Both the position numbers and the translations under genes were made by a program. Below are positions 25,944 through 34,818 of a stretch of DNA of 64,000 nucleotides, piece after piece (position 1 is the first letter of the stretch; each line of letters starts with the position of its first letter). This stretch comes from Daedaleopsis sinensis (taxonomy: Eukaryota > Basidiomycota > Agaricomycetes > Polyporales > Polyporaceae): the NCBI GenBank assembly GCA_033807695.1, contig CM066303.1, positions 4,616,937 through 4,680,936 on the forward strand, read 5' to 3'. The notes under the pieces are model-generated. The model saw only the letters and a list, made by a program, of their open reading frames with translations. It was not told the origin of the DNA and made no database searches.

Positions 25944-26913
25944 ATGGACACCTCGCCCACCGCGCTCTTCGACTCGTACGAGGCGGACTTCAAGCAGATC
26001 GTGCAGAGCATCCGCGAGAAGCTCGACGGCGGCGCGCAGGACGGCACGCAGGGCGAGCAGCGCAAGGCCGCGCTCCGGCGGGTGGAGATGGAGCTCGACG
26101 AGGCGGACGAGATGGTGAGTGCCGTCCCTGGACTGGAATGCTCCCATGCCTTCTTTCGAGGTGTTCGGACGGTGCTGTGCTTTTGAATGGACGAGCGGAT
26201 GCGGGTTGCACCGAACAGTATCTCTGGGGGAAGGAATACGACTCTGCCCTCGACTGACGCTCCCTGCAGGTCTCGCAAATGGAGATCGAGATCCAGGGGA
26301 TCCCGCAGTCCCTCCGGCCGTCGTACCAGTCCCGCATCAAGGCGTCCAAGGCGGACCTGCAGCGGTACAAGAAGCTCTCGAAGGACCTGCACGCGCAGAC
26401 CTCGCGCGCCGAGCTCCTCTCCCGCCCCGGCATGACGACGAGCGACGAACCGTACGGGGCGGGGGCGACGAGCGACCGGACGCGGCTGCTGGCGGGCACG
26501 GCGCTGCTCGAGGACGGCTCGCGGCGGCTGCAGGAGAGCCAGCGGATCGCGCTCGAGACGGAGGAGCAGGGCTCGGACATCCTCCGCAGCCTGCGCGGGC
26601 AGCGCGAGCAGATCCAGAACGCGCGCGACACGGTGCGTGCGCGAATCTTGCGTGGGGTGTGCGGCTGTGTGCTGACGGTGGGGTGTGTAGCTGCAAAGGG
26701 CGGACACGTCGATCGACCGTGCGTCGGGGACGTTGAAGAAGATGATTCGACGGTACGTCCCGCCTGCGTTGCTGCGCCGTCGCGTTCACCCGGTTGACAG
26801 GTGGTGGTGATGTCCCGTGCAGGATGTACCAGCAGCGGGTGGTCACTGCGGCGATCATCGGGGTGCTGGTCGTGCTCATCCTGATCATCCTGTACTTCAA
26901 GATCATCCGGTGA
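25944..26913 (+). CDS. VTI1: v-SNARE VTI1
   Basis: Exons 25944-26114, 26270-26632, 26691-26752 and 26823-26913 encode 228 residues. The N-terminal Habc-type helices (FDSYEADFKQIVQSIREKL) are followed by a Qb-SNARE motif (residues about 130-195: ALLEDGSRRLQESQRIAL, DILRSLRGQREQI), then a C-terminal membrane anchor (VVTAAIIGVLVVLIILIILY). Vti1 is the Golgi, endosome and vacuole Qb-SNARE. Length and domain order match the family. Confidence 0.95.
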
Positions 26914-27551
26914 CGCGGATGGTGGGATCGGTGAGAGTTGTTAGAGGGTGGGAGGATGGTGCGTACGTAGGGCGAGGCGAGGTCGCGGGTTTTGTAAGTT
27001 ATGTGTATCCTCTTGACTCTTGAGTGGACATTATGTGCTGTGGGCCATCCGTCTAGGACGGCGTTGCTGCGTAGATATCGTTAGCTTCATGTTCGTGTAT
27101 TGTCGGACGGTTGTATCTAGTCTTGACTTTCTTACGATTGTGAGCACCTGGAGACATCCAGCATCCTCACTGCATCGCGAGCGTGGCCATGGCCCGCTCT
27201 GTGTATCGTACGCCTGCAGTCGATGGGGCGAAAGTGGGTGGGCGGCTCCCATATTCGGAAGGGCGCGCCGGACACCGGACCGCGCGCTCAGCTCGTCTTC
27301 CCCACCGACGTCTCTTCCCTCCCTTTACGCGACTCCACCGCCAGCTCACCCGCTCTCCCCTCCTTCTCCCTCTTGCACTCAACGCCTGCTCTACTCGCCG
27401 TCTGTCGTCCGTACCCTCCACAAACAGGGACACTTGCAACGCACTCGAACACAAGCTCGACTCCGACCCGATCTCCTACGTAAAACGCGCGACCGCAGAA
27501 ACACAGCGGAGACCCTAGCAAAACCCGCGACACAGAGGATAGAGATCAGAT
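26914..27551. other. Intergenic region between VTI1 and SYM1
   Basis: About 640 bp holding the VTI1 3' flank and the SYM1 upstream region, which is CT-rich at 27290-27420. No gene recognised. Confidence 0.5.
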
Positions 27552-28693
27552 ATGGCGAGGTTGCTGCACGCGTTCAAGTGAGTACCGCTTCCTACGCCAT
27601 TGCAGCCTCGCCCGTACCCCGCCCATCCGCCCTCCAATTTTCACACCCGCTGACCGGGCGTACGCTCGCGCACGCAGCACGGCCCTCATCCGGAAGCCGC
27701 TCGTGACGCAGTGCGCGACGTCGTTCGTCCTGTTCGGCACGGGCGACGTCCTCGCACAGCAGGCGTTCGAGAAGAAGGGCGCGAACCACGACGTGCGTCC
27801 CCGTCCGTAGCCGTGGAGCCCCGTGCTCACGCCCCCTGCTGCAGTTCATGCGGACAGCCCGCCTCGCGTTCTACGGCGGTGAGTGCCGTCATAACTTTAC
27901 TGGACGCGCGTGTGCTGACCCGCCCCGCACGGACTCAACTCGCAGGCGCGATCTTCGGGCCCGTTCTTACCAAGTGGCTGCAGCTGTTGAACAAACTCCA
28001 ATTCGCGTCGCCCACCCGCGCGGTCGCGTACAAGGTCTACCTCGACCAGTTCGTCTTCACCCCAGGTCCGTCTTCGTCCTTTCAGCTCCAGCTTCCCTTC
28101 CGACTTGCCCGTCCCCCGCCCTGCATCACTCGCTATATGCAGACGATCCGTGCTAACTGACCCGTCTGCCGTCCCTTGCAGGTGTTGTCGCGATGTTCTT
28201 CGGCAGCCTGACCCTCCTCGAGGGCAAGACCGTCAACGACGCCAAGGAGCGCATATACGAGGTCCGTCGCCGCGTCACACGCACGCACATCTAGAACCCT
28301 AACGCTCGCCGGACACTCCCCGCATACAGGCTTACGTCCCGACCCTCGTCCGTAACTGGTGCGCGCCCCGTTTCTTCTCTAGCGGCCTCGCGTGCACGAC
28401 AGACACTGACACGCCCGGCACCTCAGGGGCGTCTTCATCCCCACACAGATCGTCAACTTCGCCCTCGTGCCCCAGCACCTGCGCTTCGTGACCATCGGCG
28501 TCGTCTCGCTCTTCTGGAGTGCGTCTTCCTTTTCTTTTTCCGAGTCGTCTTAGCAGCTCTGACTGACTATGCACTGCGCCTGTGCTGCGCGCTGACAGAT
28601 GCGTACCTGAGCTCCGTGAACGCGAAGAAGCAGCCTGAGGGCGCGGAGGGGCTCCCGGCCGACGTCGACGCGGAGGAGAAGAAGGACCCGTGA
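27552..28693 (+). CDS. SYM1: Mpv17/PMP22-family inner-membrane protein SYM1
   Basis: Eight small exons: 27552-27577, 27678-27792, 27845-27878, 27946-28065, 28182-28261, 28330-28358, 28427-28518 and 28599-28693. All phases match and they encode 196 residues. Family signatures are present: PLVTQCATSFVLFGTGDVLAQ, TARLAFYGG, FGPVLTKWLQLL, KVYLDQFVFTPG, and VRNWGVFIPTQIVNFALVP followed by HLRFVTIGVVSLFWNAYLS. In yeast, Sym1 sits in the mitochondrial inner membrane and supports metabolism at high temperature and on ethanol. The C-terminal tail is acidic and variable. A broken inverted copy lies at 15.4-16.1 kb. Confidence 0.95.
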
Positions 28694-29239
28694 GCGCGAG
28701 CCGAACTGTACCCTCCCAAACAGCCGTGAGACCTCGCACGAACGACTACGTCCGCGGCCTCAACCACGAGCTGCACAAAAGCCGGCGGGCGGGGCGTGCG
28801 TTCCCGTGCCCATGGCGCTGTAGAAATTCCTGTCCAGACTACCATAGAGTATTAATGACGACGCTGACGCATAGACCTCCATGCTCGTGTCGTGTCCCGT
28901 CCCGTCCTGCGATCCCGGTTGAGGATGGCTGGCCTGCGCCGTGCTCCTTGGTGCTCGTCGTCGCGTAGGTCGCATCGGTGCTCCCAGTGCCGCACGCCGC
29001 TTTCCCCGCCTCCCGCGCGGCCACGCACGCTGCGTTAGGGAGCAGTTCGGGACTTCCGATCGTTTGCGCGCGGTAAGCGCAATCGGGAGTCTTCGAACAG
29101 CGTATATGCGTATGGTTTCATCCGGCCTCCTGGGCTCGGGTGCCGTCCTCGGAGTCGTTGAGACTCGGGACTTTTCTGACAACACACTCCACTGCAGTGT
29201 AGCGGCTGCGGCTGCTGCATACATACGCACCTCGCAACT
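28694..29239. other. SYM1 downstream flank
   Basis: About 550 bp without a gene on its own. The plus frame around 29100-29240 leads openly into block X and could represent upstream exon sequence of the chimeric pseudogene. No start codon can be assigned. Confidence 0.35.
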
Positions 29240-29600
29240 TCTACTGCAGGATAAGAGGAGAGAGGAGATATTCACGGGCGATGAGAGACTGAGTTGGAGG
29301 AGGAGAAGATGCGGGAGGGTTACCGCATACGGGTGCGCTGGTCTTGTCGCTCGCCTCGATTCTGGTAAGGACCTCTCCCTCTCCCTCTCCCGCTCGCCTA
29401 TGGACTCGCATACATTCCCACCTCCCATGCATCCTCCGCCCTGACACCACCCCCGGCTCTCTCGAGGCGTCCAGGTTTGCCTGCTCCCGACGGCGACGAC
29501 CGTGAATGCCAGTGCACGCGATGGTGTCTGACGACAGAAGAGAACTTGGACACGAGCCTGCCCACGACGGCCTGGTCGAAGACGACGGCCCTACTCATTC
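29240..29600 (+). repeat. Duplicated exon block X, right copy
   Basis: Inverted counterpart of 16960-17345. It contains the donor GATTCTGGTAAGG at about 29360-29372, a CT-rich intron and the acceptor GACGACAG ending near 29538. The exon beginning EENLDTSLPTTAW then continues without a break into SET3-derived sequence (HTFEYP). Confidence 0.6.
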
Positions 29601-30444
29601 ACACATTCGAGTACCCGTACGTCGCTACCCCCGACTATGTCTTGCTCATGCATCCAACGTCTTCCTCTCGTCATCTAGTCCGCATCAAATTCACCACTTC
29701 TGCGCCCAGATGACGTCTATGCTGCACACTCTGTCTTCCACCTTCACCACCTGTGCGTGCGGCGCGAACGCCCGCGACTGTGTTCTCTCCCACATTGCCG
29801 AGATCGTCGAGAATCAGACACCGCTTACTCCGTCGCCGTCGCCTCCTTCCCAATTCACCAAGGACAAGCATGGCGGCAAAGGACACGGCAAGTCCGAGAG
29901 GGCTGAACAGAGCCCTGTCGACCTTGGTCCTCTCATCGGTATCGAGCGCGGGTTTCGCACTCGCGAACGCATTCCCTCTTCTGGCGGGATGGGCGGCGTC
30001 GAGCTTGTCTCGCCATCCGCTTCTGAGCCCGGTCCTCCGCGTCTTGGCTCCGCAGCACGCAAGGTCTCGTTCCCCGACGACCTGCTCACACCGGTCACTA
30101 AGGCGAAGAAGGTGAAGGATCGGAAGGGTAAAGGACGCGTGGAAGAGGCCGAAGATAATGAGGAGGGCCAACAACGAGGTGTGTCCTAATCCCAACTTTC
30201 AGTTCAACCTGTACACTGATGTATAGATTATGTGCAGCTCGCTCCCGCCCACGCCGTCACTCCGCAGACTCGGTCGAGCCTATGGAGGTCGATGTACCCA
30301 CGACGCCCGGCGCAAGAGTTGGATCGCGAAGAGCGCTGAACGGCTGCGCGAGCGCAGGGACTATATGCGCGACTCGGACACTGACATGGACGCGCATTCG
30401 CCGGCGGCGAGTGATGCCAGTTCGCGCGGGCGGAAGAGGTCAGA

Positions 30445-30617
30445 TGTAAGGAGCTGGGGGTGGTGGTGAGTCTTGGGGCGTCGCAAGTGCGTTTGAACCC
30501 GTTTATAGCGGTGAGCAACACAGACGTAGCGACACAAGTAGAAGTAAGACTACAGTATCGTAAGCGCTAGTGTGAGCTATGTACGAGAACCCTAACCCTA
30601 CAATATTAACCCTTACA
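30445..30617. repeat. Left LTR (173 bp)
   Basis: Identical to 31712-31884. Starts TGTAAGG and ends CCTTACA. Contains a telomere-like AACCCTAACCCTA stretch near its end. Confidence 0.92.
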
Positions 30618-31711
30618 CCCTCCCCCTCTGGACACGCGTATCGGGTCCATAAGTGAATAGTAACGTAGAGGAAACAGAAGCAGAGAGAGGTCAACACAAG
30701 GATGTACACGAACATACACCCAAAGTCCCAACTGTCCACATCGAGCAAACGATCGTCCAATCACGCCAAGGCCTCTCAAGCCGCATGGCGCCCGAGGGAG
30801 GCTCATAGGAGTTGAGGTGCACCAAGGCCTCTCGTCTCGGCAACAGTCCCATGGGGAGGCACGTAGGGGGTCTTTCGGTCAACCTGAGTGGTGTCGGTGA
30901 GGGAAGATGGGCAGCAATGTGGTGGCGGCACTGCTAGAGGATGGGGAGTGCGGATGATTGCGCAGCTGTGAAGCTAGCAGCAGACAACTGAATGTCTCTG
31001 CCAACCCAGGAAGCAGAGGGCGACACGGAGCGACCGGGGTGCGTACATCGCTGGATATGATCGGGATGGGAAGGGTTCATGAGAGGGAGCGAACAACCGT
31101 TAGGCCATCCATGACAGTCGAAGGACCGTCGTGATATGCGAGAGAGTAGGCTGATTATGATAGGGAGGAGAGAGGGCGGCGGGGACGTGTGACTGCGCAA
31201 CGAGGGATGGTCCATTCGAGGCGGATGCGGGGTCGTTGGAAACTCCTTGGAAGGGCGGATCGGACAAGGGCATTCGCGAGTTGAACGGATGAGTGTCCGC
31301 GGAGCAACGGACAAAGTCCTGCCACCGGGTGATGGGGATGGATATGGGGTGACAGCGGAAGATCCATCGGATGGATTGGCGCGTACGAGAGGTCATTCGA
31401 AAGGTATCGAGTAGAGCTCCAAGTCGCTGCAAGAACGACAGAGATACGTGCCTTCTTCGCTGAGATCCGTGCCCATCAGCAGCTCCTGCAAAACCACCAC
31501 TAACCCAGAAACCTCGATATCTCCACGAAAACTCCTCCAATTCCATCGAATCCGGTATCGTCGGGAAGAGCTCGACGGAGCGAATCCATCAAGCCTACGC
31601 GCGAGGCGATCCGACGAGGAACGATGGCACAGTGGCCAAGAGAGTGTTGGCCAGCCGCGTCAGGTCTTCGGGCCCTGGGGAGAGTCGAAGACCGGGGGAA
31701 ACGCAAAAAAG

Positions 31712-31884
31712 TGTAAGGAGCTGGGGGTGGTGGTGAGTCTTGGGGCGTCGCAAGTGCGTTTGAACCCGTTTATAGCGGTGAGCAACACAGACGTAGCGAC
31801 ACAAGTAGAAGTAAGACTACAGTATCGTAAGCGCTAGTGTGAGCTATGTACGAGAACCCTAACCCTACAATATTAACCCTTACA
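31712..31884. repeat. Right LTR (173 bp)
   Basis: Identical to 30445-30617 and followed by the TCAGA target-site duplication. Confidence 0.92.
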
Positions 31885-33387
31885 TCAGAGGAGTCTTACT
31901 TCGGTTCGTCGCATATATTTCGCGCAATCCTCTTGCATGCTAATGCTTATACGCAAATTGGACCCGAAAGACATGCCCCCGCCTCCGGTTCCGCCTGCAC
32001 GCACACCTCTCGCATTGTCATCTGCCGTCCAGCTCCATGCTCCACCGCTCTCCGCCTCCTCTTCGTCTTTCTCGACCGCTTCCTCGTCTGCAAAACCACG
32101 CGTGGTCACTGACAGCCAAATGTTGCCTTCCCTCCCTTTCTCTAAAATATCCCTTCTTTCGCCGGTCGTCCCGACATCCATTAAGACTTCCACATCCTCA
32201 CTCACTCCATCGTTCCCGTCCGCTTCCAAATTTGCATCTTCGTCCCTTCCCGACTCTGTCTCTACTCCGTCCGCTGCCGCATTTTCCTCCAAGGCTGGGT
32301 CCAAGTCGAAGGCGAAGGCGCGCCGCCCCACGCTATCACCTGCACCTGCCGCCTCCGACTCCGAGAGGCCTGCCAAGGCTTCCAAGCCCAAGGCGCGCAC
32401 GAAAGGCAAAGGGAAAGCAAAGGCCGACAGTACCGCTACGAAGAAGGCTGCGCGTCCACGCCCTGACACGCCTACGACAGAGTCTGGCGAGCACTTGCTC
32501 GAGCCACTGTCAAGAGCCGGAAGGGCAAGGAGAAGGAGACGCGCTCGCCTGTTGTACCGACAGAGACGCTCGCGCCCCCTTCTTCGAGCTCCCCGGCCGT
32601 CGTGGTGAACGCTTTGAGATCGCCGACGCGCACCTCGACTCCTCCTTCTGCTTCTCCGCCGCCTCCGCCCTCTACGCCCGTCGTCATCGTGCCCGAGCTC
32701 CCACCTGACCCGCCAGATGACGACGTGAAGCCGGACATTGCTGTTGACGCGACGCCTGTTCCTCCAACAGCCGTAGAGGATCCGCCGCTCGCGCAGGCCG
32801 ACGTAGACGCGATGCAGGTCGACGAGCGCCCGCAATCGCCGCCGCTCAGCTTCGGGCTCTCTGTGCTTGCGTTCGCCGCGCTCGAGGCACGTCGACATTC
32901 TCCCCCTCCTCCTGTCCCCCCTGCAGAAGTCGAGCGACCCTCTGCTACCAAGTCGGTGACGGACTCGCGCACTGCGCAGCCGTCACCCGCGCTCGACGAT
33001 GTTCTGCCCCTCGATGGATGTGGACATACCTCAGCCCCCGGCCGATAGTCCTTCTGATCAGCTGGGGCCTATCCGCGAGCCGCCGCCTCTACTGCCCCTA
33101 CGCAAGTCGAGGCTGCTCCTCCGCTTGAGTCTCCTTCCTTCCCTAGCGCTCATCAGTAACCCTGCTTGCCAACCCCTGAGATCCTGAGACTACTGACGAA
33201 TTTAAAGGGCTCAAAAAGATGTGGGTAAGGGTCAGGCCTAGGTTAGAGCCATCAATTTCAGACTTTTGGGCTCGAGCATACGAGCGCTTATGAGCACGAA
33301 GCGCATTGAGCATGCCCGGCACACTGTACATGCCGGGGATGTGAGGAAACTAACGATAGATGTACGTTATGAAAAGCACGTCTAACC

Positions 33388-33705
33388 GCCCGGGTACGCC
33401 GGCTTCCGGCGTACCCGGGCCCTGGGAGCTTATACACGGAGACTTTGTGTCTAAAGGCCCGGGCACGCCGTACCTCGGGCACGCCGAGGTACGGCGTGCC
33501 CGGGCTCTCAGCGTCCGCATCGTGAATTATGGGGGATAGATGTACATTGTCAAAAGTATCTCTATTGCGTCTAAAAGCCCGGGTACGCCGAGGTACGGCG
33601 TTCCCGGACAGTTCGAGCCTTCGTTGTAGATTGCTATACTATGTCTGCAGTAAATCAAGAATAGAGAGAATTATCCCGGGCACGCCGGGACCCGGCGTGC
33701 ACGGG
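33388..33705. repeat. Four GC-rich palindromes spaced about 70-120 bp apart
   Basis: Hairpins at 33388-33420 (15 bp perfect arms, 3 nt loop), 33457-33505 (22 bp perfect arms, 5 nt loop), 33579-33607 (12 bp arms, one mismatch) and 33675-33705 (15 bp arms, one mismatch). All share the core CCCGGG(T/C)ACGCCG. They sit between the last conserved-gene remnant and the Penelope-like element. Confidence 0.85.
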
Positions 33706-33903
33706 CTCTGTACCCCCGAATGGTACTTCAGGTGTTGGTGGATGTACATTTTAAAACGTTCAACTAAAGGCATGTGTGCACTGTACGTGCGCATGTCACG
33801 TGTTGAGAGACTCGCCTGATTAGGGAAATAGGTTAGGGTGGGGGGGAGCGAGCGAGACCGAGCGAAGCGAGGTCGAGTGAGCGACGCTGTGGTGGGCGTA
33901 GCG

Positions 33904-33979
33904 AAACAGAACAACGGGTGTTGGAGAATCTCCAGCACCAACCCGTTTCGGCTTATATACGCCTCATCAGGTTCTGCTT
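33904..33979 (-). ncRNA. Hammerhead ribozyme in the PLE 3' region
   Basis: Read on the minus strand: stem I strand CAGAAC (33971-33976), core CTGATGA (33964-33970), stem II GGC/GCC with an 8 nt loop, core GAAA (33946-33949), stem III CGGGT/ACCCG extended by an inner TGGAG/CTCCA hairpin, cleavage triplet GTT ending at 33913, then the second stem I strand GTTCTG (33907-33912). All invariant hammerhead core positions are present. Stem I extends to 9 pairs with one G-U. Hammerheads are known from Penelope-like elements. Confidence 0.85.
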
Positions 33980-34473
33980 AGTAAGTACCGGTTGTACTTC
34001 GCACCGGAGCCGATGTGAAATCGACTTTAGGGCCGGTGGCGTTTACATCTCGTGACTGCTTAATCATATCCCGGTCGGGGATTACAAGTCCGATCGGGAT
34101 ATGACTAATGTCCGATCGGAAATCGGAGCAAAACGAAGCGCCGCCTCGGCGCTTCGTATTGTTCCGGTGCTTACATAATGAGCGCTAGACCCTGTCTAGG
34201 CCTGATCACGTGACTGGTCACGTGCAGGGGTCTAGACTTGAATCACGTGTGCATGAGATCACGTGATCTGAATCAAACCAATTACCTAATGAGCGCGAAG
34301 CCTTAGGCGTTCGGGTTCGGTTAGGGTTAGGGTTGGTTAGGGTTCGGGTTAGCTGTATAATAAGCATGTAAGCATAAGCAGTGTATTCACAGAGTGATGT
34401 ACGTACGGTTAGGGTTCGGGTTAGAATGCGTTTCATTGATTAAATTACTTGGCGTCCCCACTTGATAGGCATA

Positions 34474-34818
34474 CTGTAGCTGCAGCGTTAGTATGTTAGT
34501 GGTACGATATAAATCGTATAATCGTAGGTACACGAGATGTGAAGTGTCGCTAAGGACGAGTTTTAAAGATATTTCAAGATGTAGGCTGTACTTGGGTGGG
34601 CACTGCGAGTAAGTAGTGACAGGCACCGTGCACTTTGCGCACCATCACTGTGACTAGGCTTGCTATAAAGAGGGGCAACAACACGCGGTTCTGACTATCC
34701 CTCACCTAGTCAGCCGTTGACGGTATTCCCGACCAGCCGCAGTTAAGCAGCCCGGTCCGTCGCGGTAAGTTGTCGCTTCACTTGCGTATAGTTTTATTAT
34801 CTACCCCTTCGCGTTAGC
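34474..34818 (-). other. PLE 3' untranslated region not shared with the terminal copy
   Basis: AT-richer sequence between the RT stop codon and the point where the terminal copy is truncated. No feature was recognised inside it. Confidence 0.5.

Larger units (their letters stand above)
30445..31884. mobile_element. Small non-autonomous LTR element (TRIM-like), 1,440 bp
   Basis: Two identical 173 bp direct repeats (30445-30617 and 31712-31884) begin TGTAAGG and end CCTTACA, the standard TG..CA inverted LTR ends. The element is flanked by the 5 bp duplication TCAGA at 30440-30444 and 31885-31889. The uninterrupted target is visible in the SET3 gene (GAAGAGATCGGAGGAG-like, minus strand near 21050). 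The 1,094 bp interior encodes no gag, protease or RT, so mobilisation would need an autonomous relative. A purine-rich stretch (CGGGGGAAACGCAAAAAAG) lies directly before the second LTR. Identical LTRs imply recent insertion. Confidence 0.9.
29601..33175 (+). pseudogene. Chimeric, truncated and interrupted SET3 copy
   Basis: From the FEYP codons onward this matches the SET3 gene on the opposite strand: the same intron position, the exon with MTSMLHTLSSTFTTCACGAN, and much of the low-complexity tail, ending near 33175. PHD and SET domains are absent. A deletion near 30310 (after PTTP) shifts the frame, an LTR element is inserted at 30445, the acceptor before PKDMPPPP is changed from AATCAG to AATTGG (about 31957), and further shifts follow. 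It is not expected to make a SET3-like protein. The 5' junction is fused to exon block X. Confidence 0.85.

Noticed and set aside
30618..31711. Short frames (up to 148 codons) inside the LTR element
   Set aside because: No gag, protease, RT or integrase motif and no good start context. The element is treated as non-coding.
33388..33705. CRISPR-like regular palindromic repeats
   Set aside because: Only four units, variable spacing, eukaryotic context and no associated genes. They are inverted-repeat hairpins, not a CRISPR array.
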